The notes under the pieces were generated by a model. It ran no database searches and had not been told where the DNA came from. It saw nothing but the letters and a program-made list of their open reading frames with translations. From NCBI GenBank assembly GCA_014607495.2, contig CP053153.1, forward strand, positions 12,400,001 through 12,464,000: a stretch of DNA of 64,000 nucleotides. Direction: 5' to 3'. This DNA comes from Carposina sasakii (lineage: Eukaryota; Arthropoda; Insecta; Lepidoptera; Carposinidae). Of this stretch, positions 1 through 11,200 are shown piece after piece. Every line of letters starts with the position of its first letter. Position 1 is the stretch's first letter. Position numbers and translations under genes: made by a program.

Positions 1-1273
1 CTTCCTCGTCCGCTTGTGTTTGAGTTGCTTAACTGCTTCTTTGCTGATGAGAGGCATTAGGTAGCATGCGCGGTTCCAGGTTACCATGGGTCAAACATTT
101 TTTGGTTGTAGCTGTCTATTTACTATCTATTACTAAAAGGAACATTAACATTTTCGGATCTCTGATATCGTGAGTACGTAGGTACGTAACGTAGTTAGTC
201 AAAAACGAGGACATTTTGCTACCTGCAGTGGTTTAGAAAAAGAAACCTATAGAGAAGAGTAGAAAGCGGATAATAAAAACATAAATTATTTCAACCATCT
301 TTTTTATCTATATTTTTCTGTTGTCGGTACTTTGTAAGGACAAAATATATGATAAATATAAATACAGATACTGCCTAGTTACCTATATCTTTTTGAGGCC
401 TTTTGCTTAGTCTGATCAATGGAAACGCGTCCATCAGATGCTCGTTCCGGTGCGATCATCTCGGATTATAGTGTCGAATTGTACTCGCTTAGAAGCGAAA
501 CCTTCCAATCTTGAGCCGTCATTCAGCATCAATCAAGCCAAACTTTCCACCAACCTCAGATCAAGATATGCTGGTTACTTGCCGTACATTTGCATGTGTC
601 CTTCTGCCCCAAACCATTGTTTTGTGCATCTATAAATTAGTTTCGTTTCCAAAGATACAGGTGATACGAAAGTAACGAACAACACAATTGTGGTGGTCTG
701 ATTGCTTAGCGCTGATGTCTTTATGGGTGACGCTAAATGAGGGTCTTAATTGAAGAACTTCTTTAAATAATTGTCTTGTTAATTAATGTTATGCAAGTGT
801 TAGAATTGCAGCAAAGAGATTAAACGTACCTAATTGTGGTACCATTCTTTCGGTGCTCTACCTCGCTCGGTACTTGCCCTATTGCTGTTTATTCTTTGTG
901 GTTTACGGCAGCTGTCGACGACACTAGTTTAAAAAAGATAATCTTTTGGAGAAATATTACCATCCATATTCCCTATAGGTCTATGTTCATAATAATTCGC
1001 ATATAACAAAATGGGGTATCAAGAACTGCAGCATCACGGTCTTCCACGTTGAGAATAGCGGGGCCAGATTTACATGTTCAATCGAGTTAGCTTATTGAGA
1101 GAACGACCCACGGGATAATAAAATTTATATAGCCATAAAATTGATTCCCCTTCTAAATAAGTTTTCTGCGTCAATTGTAACAAGAAGAACTGCAACCAAC
1201 TTGGCGCCTCTCCTTTTGGCAAATTGTAGGAAATGTAATTACGAATCAGATTAAAAAATAATTACTAAACGTC
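1..1273. other. No gene recognised; R3 repeat fragment at about 1012-1115
   Basis: AT-rich sequence with short ORFs only, no family match and no exon-like borders that I can defend. A worn R3 copy (AGAACTGCAG, AGCGGGGCCAGAT) lies near 1012-1115. Confidence 0.5.
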
Positions 1274-3478
1274 GAGATAAGTGTATAAAACCCTCAATTA
1301 ATCTAAACAATTTGAATAAATAATTATGGTTAGTATAGCCTATTATATTCTAGTTTGTGTATGTAAATTAAATATAGTTGCAGGCTCTAACAAGCAACTG
1401 TAGTCACGCCATCATAACATTATGTAGGAAAGGTAAAAATAAGAAACATAAATTGAAGCGCAAAGCCCAAAAGCGGCAACCTATGGTAGCCCTCTTCCCC
1501 TTTCAAGGGACACATTATAGATCATACTGCCGTGTTCCTGAAATGGGATAGCTATGCAGGATCCTTTGACTGATTTGGTGTAGTTGGTAGTGACAGTGAC
1601 TCTGACCGTAGCGCACTAGGTTCTGCCGGGTCCTAGATGTTAATATTGATGTTTTGATAAATATCTATATTTTTTTCCGAGTCATGGATGTTTCTATAGT
1701 CATACTTATCTATGTTTTATATATTGTTGCTAAGATATCTTAAGGATCTTAGTGTCGGACTAACACTTGGTAAGACTTAGTAAGAAGTGATAATGTCATT
1801 GATAGATGGGTGAATTTCCCAGGTACGTTTTTAGCGCGGCGTGGATGAAAATCGTAGTAGTGCAAAAGCACCATTAATCAGACAGTGATCTAGACTAACG
1901 TTTAAAACTTAAGACCAAAATCTATTTGTTTACGCATTTAAAAAATTATCAAAGGCTCTAAATCTAATTGCGGTGCTATGTCCCCACTTCATTTGCAAAA
2001 ATTAATTTGGCTATTTAAATTTTCGGGTGAATTAATTTAACAGAATACATACATATTTTAAAAATACATTAAACAACACTATTATTTACACCATGTAATT
2101 TAACTATACCCGGTAACCAAGCTAAAAATGTCCCGCGGAAAAAGTCAATAACGCTGGCGCATTTTGCATAATGAATGAGATAGATGCTAAGCTATCTTTC
2201 CCCGCACTGCTCTGTCAAGCCATCGTATACCAAGTACAAGGATGTTTGATACACTGTTTTCCCGCCAAAAACGTAAGTATAACCTGCGGTGGCGCAGGAA
2301 TACAAATTTATCATATAACGGTGTCATGTGTATTTAAAAAACTAAAAGGCTGTTTAAAAAGAAATTTTACAGATGAAAAATTAGATGTATTATTGCAAAT
2401 GAAAACGTCGAGATAAGTGTATGGCAAAAAAAGGGCCACCTCATTTTGTCTTTTTATTAATGACTAAACAATTTGTAAAAGTACTGCCCATTTTCTAATA
2501 GGAAGAATTATGGTTAGTATGCCCCATTTTGTAAGCCTATTATATGGAAATGCATCTAGTTTGTGTATGTAACTTGGCATTGTCAAAGTACAATTACCAA
2601 AATATAGATTCTTTCCTATTCATTCAAAATAATGCAGGCACACTCTAACAAGCTTACCAACAACTGTAGCTATCCTATGGCGCGACAACCACAAGTAACC
2701 TAAGTTTGTAGTCAAATTTAAATAAATACAAAGGTGATACTGACATTATAATATATATATATTATAGTAGGAAAGCAGCCTTTTAAAAATAAGAAACATA
2801 AACCTATCTTGAGTTGCAGCGGTGTCTAAACGCAAAGCCCAACTGTCCAAGCGGCAACCTATGGATGCAGTCTAGCCCTCTTCCCCTTAAGATCATAGGA
2901 AGGGACCGTTCCACAGTTCTTATAGATCATACTGCCGTGTTCCTGAAATGGGATAGTACTATGCAGGATCCTACTTGACTGATTTGGTGTAGTTGGTAGT
3001 GACAGTGACTGCTGACCGTAGCGCACTAGGTTCTGACCATTCCATGTTGATAGATTTTTGGGAGGTCAAAGTATAAAATGTGATTTATTTCTTATATGCC
3101 ATTCTACTCATCTAAAAGGAGATTTAAAAAATAATAATAAAATGTCATATTCCGACATGAATTTCCGGATGGGGTGTATATATAAAGGTAGCTAAATATC
3201 TGATCCTTATATTTTTTCCTAGGTTCCTGAAATGGTGAGTCATGGATGTTTCTATAGTCATACTTATCTATGTTTTATATATTGTTGCTAAGATATCTTA
3301 TAAAATAAATAAATAGGTAATTCGTATGATGTTCTCCTGTATTTATAATTCCGCTGGTTGTAATAAATTTCAGTGGAGAGATTAACAATTTCGGTGGTTT
3401 GATAATAATACGATTGAAATTTTTATACAGATATCTGGTAAGTACCATTAGTAAGAAGTGATAATGTCATTGATAGAT
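1274..3478 (+). repeat. Direct duplication with a gap-ridden first copy
   Basis: The block 2404-3478 starts AACGTCGAGATAAGTGTAT and runs to TTAGTAAGAAGTGATAATG...ATTGATAGAT. The block 1271-1809 has the same sequence in the same order but lacks many short segments and is about half as long. Shared stretches are nearly identical. No coding sequence is recognised. See findings. Confidence 0.75.
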
Positions 3479-4555
3479 ATATCTCAAATGGATAGTAAGT
3501 ACCTATTGCAGTACAGAAAATAGTTAATAATGGGTACTTATTACAGTACTACGCCATGCATACGTAGAGGTCAACTTTATTTCTCAACTTCACATAAAAT
3601 CCTGATATAAGCAATGAGGTCAATCGTGAATTCAATATAGAACGGTACCCAACCGTGGAGTGCTCAGTTTAACATTGAATGGGGATAAGAAGCCCTGCCT
3701 CGGAAGTTGCCTCATCGAACTCTATAGAAATATGAGCGGTAGTATCACAAAATGATATATTGTTATAACCTCACCTTATCCGATTGGGAAGGATCATCAG
3801 CTCGTTTCGTTTGTTATGTTGGTACTTATTTACCCTTATTGTCTTTTAGAGCAAGTGTTGGATTAATGGTGGAGGTACTGAAGAGGTATTACATGTAGCT
3901 AGAGTCAAATTCAAAATAAACCTTATAAAGGCAGTATACCAAGAATAAATTCTGGGCGCTTACTGTACAACGACGAGCTTATTTATTCTAGCAAACCAAG
4001 CAAAAGTAACTGAAATCAACAGAAAAATATAAGAATGAAGGCTTTCTGTTAGAAGAAATGTTTCAATACCGTTCGAGCCTCCATCTATTTGATCGAGAAC
4101 GATTACTTCATCTAAGCCCTCCGTTCTTTGCTAAAGTTAATACATTAGTGCTTCATTGTTCTTTATGATCATCATAGCTACCTAATTCCCTCATCTTGCA
4201 TATTTCCTAATCTGAAGTACTTACCTAGGTAAAGATTAAATACATTTATAATAATAGACAGCTGTGAAACTCGTTGATTCTACCCGTTAAAGTTCTATTA
4301 AGCTTGTGCTTACGGCCGCCCGGCCCTGCTAGACAATGGATCCTCGATCGAAGGACATCATACATCTTTACGGTGGGTGCCCCTACTCACTGTATACGCC
4401 TTATTTTATGTGTTCGTTCTATGGTGTATAGTTCCGAGGTTTGGGGATATAGACAGGTATTTGACCGTGATGTGTTTGATAATGACTAATGAGACAACCC
4501 GTTTTTGTACATACAAATTATATACATTACGTTATACACATAGATATGTTCCCAT
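3479..4555. other. Nothing recognised
   Basis: AT-rich with no gene or repeat family I can name. The short ORF at 4274-4489 (ending near VYSSEVWGYRQ) may be a worn retroelement scrap but is too short to assign. Confidence 0.4.
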
Positions 4556-4717
4556 ATAGGGTAGTCAGAACTGCAGGATAAAGGAGATCTCACAGCCACG
4601 CTTAGCATAACGAGTTTTCTGAGAGAATGCCCGAGTTCCTTGAAAGACTCTTAAGAAAGACATGCACGGAAGGAGATGCAGCTGATGTATTCTAGTGAAT
4701 CCACGCGTCGGCACAGG
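4556..4717 (+). repeat. R3 dispersed repeat copy
   Basis: Contains the R3 landmarks CAGAACTGCAGGAT, AGGAGATC, CACGCTTAGCATA, GAGAATGCCCGAGTTCCTT, GACATGCACGG and GATGCAGCTGATGTATTCTA in order, ending at GGCACAGG. Interspersed, non-coding and about 160-215 bp in complete copies. Confidence 0.75.
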
Positions 4718-5447
4718 ACTTTTTATAATCTCTAATAATATAAGTGCCATTGTAACTGTTGTATTACTATACTAACATTCTAAAACTGATTATTATATAA
4801 GCAGTAGGTATACAGTGACATCTCGGTCTCAAAAAGGAAACAACTCTGCTTTAAAGAGCTCATGGTATTCCATCAGATCCAGTGAACATAAAAAGAAGGG
4901 CCACCCCACTTTTTTTACTAAGCTCTATCTATTCACCGCACTGAACGTGATCATAGCATACTTTTAAATATCAACTAATAAAATTACCTACATTTGCCTA
5001 ACTTTTTGTAGGTAGGTAGAGTGCCTGTGTCGATGACACATAGAGCTCTCATGGTCCCGGAATCGCCAAAAACTGGAAAACCCTGTTCACAACATATGAA
5101 TAACACACTAAAGGTGAACGTTATCATAATGTACACAATTGAATTTGGTGGCAAACGGATTCAGAGGTCGTGGGACAAACAGACAAGCAAACAATCGTTG
5201 ATAGCGATCGTCAATATAATGCGCGCTTAGTCGAGGAAGCTTGTTGGAATAACGAATGTATACCTAACTAAGAAAATCACATAGGCATGTAAAGTATCAT
5301 TCACATTAATTATTCGGAGGTACCTACATTTAATTGTTTTGGATAATTGTAGCTGTAAGATATGATGTTCATAGTCACTATGAATTGATTCTTCCGATCC
5401 ACTATGACACAGTGGAATAGACCAATTTTATTTATGCGGTGATGCGG

Positions 5448-5966
5448 AATCGATGCGGACGACGCGCACGTCGTCAGCCTATTGCAGTCCACTGCTGAAC
5501 GTAGGCCTCCCCCAGTGTACGCCACATGGCTCGATCTCCCGTTTTTGCTATCCAGTCACTACCAGCCGTCCTCTTTAAGTCATCGGTCCATCTAGCCGGA
5601 GGGCGCTCAATGCTACGCTTGCCGAGGCGCGGTCTCCATTCGAGAACCCGTTTACTCCACCATCCATCGATTCTACGACAGATGTGGCCTGCCCACTGCC
5701 ACTTCAGTCTGCTACATTTTGAGACTATGTCTGTCACTTTGGTCTTTTGCTGGATAATCTCGTTTCGGACTTTGTCCATAAGCGAGATTCCGAGCATTGA
5801 CCTTTCCATAGCCCTCTGAGTGACATGCAATCGGTGAGCCAGCCCTACCATGGCTGGTAGAACCACAGAACAGGTAATTGGGTAGAACGCACTGATCGAA
5901 CACCTTAATTATAATTGAGATAAATTTTGGACAGCTTAGGAGGAGAGTAATAAAATTAGCCATCTT
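5448..5966 (-). pseudogene. RTE-type LINE 3' end: reverse-transcriptase ORF C-terminus
   Basis: On the minus strand a frame at 5866-5474 encodes the C-terminal region typical of insect RTE-like LINE ORFs: TQRAMERSMLGISL, RLKWQWAGHICRR, RVLEWRPRLGKRS, RPPARWTDDLKR and the terminal AYVQQWTAIG-stop. Just upstream (5963-5870) another frame continues with KVFDQCVLP, showing a frameshift. The copy is 5'-truncated and ends in a GTCGTC-rich tail near 5450. Not functional; the rest of the reverse transcriptase and the endonuclease are absent. Confidence 0.85.
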
Positions 5967-6328
5967 TTAAATTTGTTTTTGACGCTAACAAGACAGAATG
6001 TGGAAGTTCGTTAATTAATTAAGTAGATAGGTACCTAGTCAATATACGTAGCGATGTTAACCTAACCAAATCAGGAAGCAAACGTGGGAGTCGCCATTAT
6101 CCTCTATGCGTGTGATAAAAGTCGAATAGGTATCTTAAGTTTTGAATAATGAGCCATACATAAAGTTAGATGCAAAGTTTTATGAGGCATGAGTCCTTGA
6201 GGTGTTGGGTCATAGCTAGATAATTAGATTATTATCATGTACCCAGATTAACCAAAAAGGTGAATGTACTAGGTAGGCAGTAGTCTAGTACCTATCGGCC
6301 TATTAGTAATTTACGGATTTATTTAGCT

Positions 6329-6515
6329 ACTAGTGGATGCCAAAATGTCGAAATTATCCGGGATAAAAAAAAATCCCGGGATGAATTATAGCCTATGTGT
6401 TATTCTGATATGTAAGCTATATTATTGTAAAAAAATTGGCATAAAAAAGCAACTAACTCGTATACTTACATCCTCACAAACTTTCGCGTTTATAATGTTA
6501 GTAGGATTTAACTAC
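6329..6515 (+). repeat. R5 dispersed repeat fragment
   Basis: Shows CTAGTGGATGCCAAAATGTC, the paired CCGGGATAAAAA / ATCCCGGG segment, and CACAAACTTTCGCGTTTATA near the end. It lacks the middle part present in the 40.7 and 61.9 kb copies. Confidence 0.65.
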
Positions 6516-6737
6516 AGTATTGCGATCGGCCGTTAGTCGGTAGTTAGGGTGGTAATCTGATTTGTCTTTATATTTTATAGATCTATATATATATATTATG
6601 ACCTATCTTTCTCGTCTTGTTTTTATTCAACAGAACTAAACAGTCTATATTTGAAGATAAAATACTCATTATCCGTACAAATTACTCCATAAAAACATGT
6701 TTGCCATGCCTTACATTGAAGGCGTTTTGTATGTTGC

Positions 6738-6945
6738 TTGTCTTGTACCCCGTAAGGGATAAAGGCGTGATTATATGTATGTATGTAGTCTTGTAAACGG
6801 GATTTGGCCGGGTCCTCAATAGAAAACATCAGCTATAGGTATCTCCTTTTAAGGCATGTCGTAAGAGTCGACTAAGCAACTCGGGCATTATCTCAGGCGA
6901 TAAAAGTTAACAACTTGTCACTGTTTAAATTTAAGTAGGTACACC
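6738..6945 (-). repeat. R4 fragment next to an R3 fragment
   Basis: 6738-6786 carries the terminal part of R4 (TACCCCGTAAGGGATAAAGG, ATTATATGTATGTATG). 6838-6945 carries part of R3 in reverse (GGCATGTCGTAAGAGTCGAC, AACTCGGGCATT). Confidence 0.6.
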
Positions 6946-6969
6946 TATCATCGGGGGACTTCAAACTTT

Positions 6970-7130
6970 AAATCCTACAAATATTATAAACGCGAAAGTT
7001 TGTGAGTATGGATAGATGGATGGATGGATGTTTGTTACTCTTTCACGTAAAATCGGTATGGTATGGAGTTAGCTGACACCCTGGATTAACACATAGGCTA
7101 TAAGTCGCGGGCGTCCACTAGTTACTTACA
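6970..7130 (-). repeat. R5 copy with GATG microsatellite
   Basis: AAACGCGAAAGTTTGTGAGT, then a short (GGAT)n run, GTTTGTTACTCTTTC, GGAGTTAGCTGACACCCTGG and CGCGGGCGTCCACTAGT: R5 in reverse orientation. Confidence 0.75.
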
Positions 7131-8220
7131 CAAGGAAATCAACAACATTAAAACAAACTTTATTTAGCTATTTACAGATTTATTAAGATGCTTAAAATAA
7201 AGTTAATCTATTCAGTTCGTTATTAGCTTATAGGATATTTAAGTACATTTCTAACATAGGCTTCATGTAAATTGTATCGTAGACCAAATCGAATAGGTAC
7301 AGATTGAAACCTGTAGGTAGGTATAATGTATCACAAATATATACATCACATTTTTTCTAATATATCACAAAAGAAAAAGAAATAAAGAAATTGTTTAATT
7401 ATTCAATATCGTCGTCTTATTTTGTATTATGTAGGGTAGGCATATAACATAGTTAAGTAAGTATATCTTTCTAATAATTTATATATATGTGGTAGATTCT
7501 AACAATTTTTTATTACAGTATTTGCAAGTACTAGTATATTATTAATTTAGTTTATATGAGTTAAAAAGTTTTAAGTACTTTGCAATTTGATGTTAGTTTT
7601 CCTAGTTACATGAATGCGCAAATTTGCAAAATACTTAAGTACCTAATTTTGTAAAGACGTATCCTATACCTTGCCTCGACATATATTATATATCTCTATA
7701 CACAAGTAGTACTTATGCTATAAAATCACTAGTGTATGGTAACAAAATATAATATAATATGTATACTGTGTACTTACAATTTATTCTAAGTGCTGTGCCA
7801 AGTAAATAAGGCAGGTACTTAATAGTTGACATTTTTTAGGACAGAATAAGTAAAAGCAAAGTTATATACAAATATTTAATTAGCTCCGTGGGAAATTATT
7901 TCATGTATTGCACCGACCGGAACACAAAGAAAATACCGAAATTTAGATTCTATGGAGGTGCTAATATAATCATAACACAAAGTAATAAACTAGGTACAAT
8001 TATGCCTCGTATACCCTACTATTACGAGTACAATTATAGTAATTAAAATTAAAATATGAATATTTAAAAAGTTAGCGACGTAATTTTTTGACCAATTTTA
8101 AATAAAAAAGGGTTCATAGAAATGTTGTTTAATTTTAATTCGTTATCGATATGTAGGTAGTTATATTATAGTAGATACGTGTTATTTTCAGTAGTATTAA
8201 AATACGGTCGCATAAACGTT
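7131..8220. other. 3' flank of the OBP gene, no other gene seen
   Basis: Very AT-rich. It should include the 3' UTR of the minus-strand OBP gene, but AATAAA-like strings are too common here to choose a polyadenylation site. Confidence 0.4.
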
Positions 8221-11200
8221 TTATAGGCCGGTGTTTCCGCAATATTCCCCGATGCGATCCGAGATACACTCGAATATGTCGAACGATACATCGCAGTTAC
8301 GACCGTTGTCTGAAAATATAGAAAAATATAGGTAATTATAATTAGCTATTAAAATAAATAAAAACAAAAAAAATATAAAAAATATAATATATATTTATAA
8401 AATTAAATATTAGCTTATTAAAACGGAGCGGACTAAAACGGACCGTCCCCAAGATGGGGGAGATCCTAGTCACGTTTAGCATAGCTGGGCCAGATGTAAA
8501 AGATCTGTGACAAGATGCTAGCTCATCGCCTGAGAGAATACCTGAATTTCTTAGTACTGTTACTTAGTCAGCGTATTCTAGTGAAGCCGCGGATTAGCAC
8601 AGGCCAACACAACAATTTTAAAGATTCGATAGCCGATTAAAATTCTGTCTGTGTAACTATATGCGTATATTACTAACTAACTATAGGTAACTGGTATTCC
8701 ACTCTTCTGTCCAACCTCTTTGGGGGATAATGGGCGTGACTATAACTTACCCATAGGCACAGTCCTGGAGAACAGATCGTGGTTCCTCATGAGGCACTCC
8801 CGTGACGCCTCGAGCACCGCCATGAAGTAGCCTCTCTCGTTTACTCCGTCAGAGTACAGCCCCACCAGACCTTCTAGTGTTGGGAAACCGTATCCATCAA
8901 CCTGAATAAGAATAAATATTATTCGCAGGCAGGTCCAGCTAAATTCATGGTATTGATTATTACAGATGTTATGCAAATTACAGTGCTTTGAATCTTAGAC
9001 TACTTACATTATTTTTAAAATCACTTTAAATTAACAGTTTGCGATTATCTTCTATTAGTTTTTCATCAAAAGAAATTCCTATAGTGAATTGGTAACTAAT
9101 AACATACCCACTCGTATTTTTACTTTATGTATGGCAATCACTCGGCAATCGCGTTCGCAAAGACCCTTTTGTTGAAAATGAAAGTAAAGTTGTAGGTACC
9201 TACTTATGGAAAATAACCTATTCCTCGAAGCAGGGCAAAAGCATTAATACTTTCACAAATCTTATATAACCGATAAAATTTGGATTAATAAAGAATGTTT
9301 AACCCTTGATTTACTTATTATATAATTTTAATACAGGGTGTGGGTGACAGCCAGGCAAATACTGAAATGCTGAACAAGTACCATTGTGTTGAGTTATACG
9401 ACAATGTTATTACTTGCAGGAAATGTATTTTTGATTTAATTATCAGTACCTTTTTCTTAATCTTTGCTCGCCAATTGTATCGGGCGATCCTGTGACTAAT
9501 TAAATAGGCTTTTGTGTGACACAATGCTATTTTTTGGATCACATTGATATTTTGTGACTCTCCATTAGGGTTGATTAGTTATTTGAACTTTTTTCAGGTC
9601 AACTTTTTTTTATAATCATCTTTTTGGTAAAAATTTTGTTTTATGTGATTCATCTAAGGCTTAATCAAACGAACTAAATTATTTTTTCCTGAAAGATGAA
9701 AAAATGAAAGACGGAAAATTTTGGAATTTTGATAATGTTTTCCGTCTCAAAATCATGGTCTGAAGTCACGGTATCAATATTTGCCTGGCTGTCACAAACA
9801 CCCTATGTATTATGAGGGCTATAAGACCTTGAGTATGGCATTTTATTTCACAATTGAACATAATATGGCTGCTTAAGAGAATCCCATAAAACATAAAAAG
9901 CTCACTCGCAATAAACTCTTGGGCGGCCTTAGGTCGGTACGAGTATTCTGAATGTTTAGTAACAAGCATTATTGATTGAAGAATTATTGATAAATAAGTA
10001 CTTCAACTCAAGGGCTTGGCGCAGGGGGGCAAGGTCTCTATGAATGAGAAAAGTAGGTATGAATTGTAGGTAAAGTCGACAGCACATGTCACTTTTACTA
10101 CGGACAGCGATTGTAATAACAGTATCTTAGTATTCTGTGACAGTTCTAATGTGTAAAGCTACACGAGCACGAGTTCTTGACTATGCAATAAAAAACTTGT
10201 ATGAGTTATAATAACATTTATTAGAAAAATAAAATAGTTTGAATTCGATTTTCGATACGGGAATGATTGTTCAAGGCTTGAACTTCAAGCAAATCAACTC
10301 TTAGGACTTTGGTTGTATTATATTTGGCAACTTTTTTAGAACCTCGAGGGGGGGGCAGCTGCCCCTCTCTGCCCCCCCTTGGCGACGTCCTTGCTTCAAC
10401 TAGATTCCAGGTCAAGACCTTGCATTCCGCCTATGCCTTATTTTATTAGTAATGCAGGTAATGCAATTAAAGTGGGTCCTAATTTAAAACTACATTTTTT
10501 CCATCCTTTGAAATGGTCTGGATCCAATTATTATGTAGGTATCATAAACACATCTCCTATAGGTACTGTAAGATTATCCACTAAGGGCCTATAGTGACAT
10601 TTTTACAGATATATACCTGGAACCAGGTCCACTTATCCGATTAATTTATATCTTTATTGTACTCCGGGTGATTTCAAAACTGTTTTATTGCTGTCATATT
10701 TTTGTACAAACTCAAGTGTATAATAAATGGAACATGAGATTTTTTAAACTTTATGACCAAAGACGTTGTGGAATTAATTGGACCCATTGGACCCAATTGT
10801 ACCAATCAGCTTTTGACATCTTAGATGATTGACATAGAATCACTATAGCATTTAAAGGTATTTTGCGTTATGGTTCTGTACTGACAGGATAGGTACTGAT
10901 AATGTACAGTAACTTAAAATTTCACTTGTAATTGGCCAATTTTCTGCATTTGCCATATGAATGTGACGCAACTATGGAAATTACGAAGGTACGATTCAAA
11001 AACTTGTAGACATTGAGCCAGACTGATGGATGGATTCTTGGTAGATAATTTTTTATGTATACTTGGAAACTGTTTACGGAATTTCGTTGGAGCATACCTA
11101 AGTATTGAAACATTATTTCATGCAGATCCCTGATTTGTGATAAAAACTCATGTTTGGCCGGTTTTGTTAATCTCGGTCGAGAAGGAAAGTGTCTGACTAA

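Noticed and set aside
1..87. Open minus-strand frame running off the left edge
   Set aside because: Only 29 codons, no family recognised, and it cannot be tested inside the window.
5526..5819. 97-codon plus-strand ORF
   Set aside because: Antisense shadow of the RTE LINE coding region on the minus strand.
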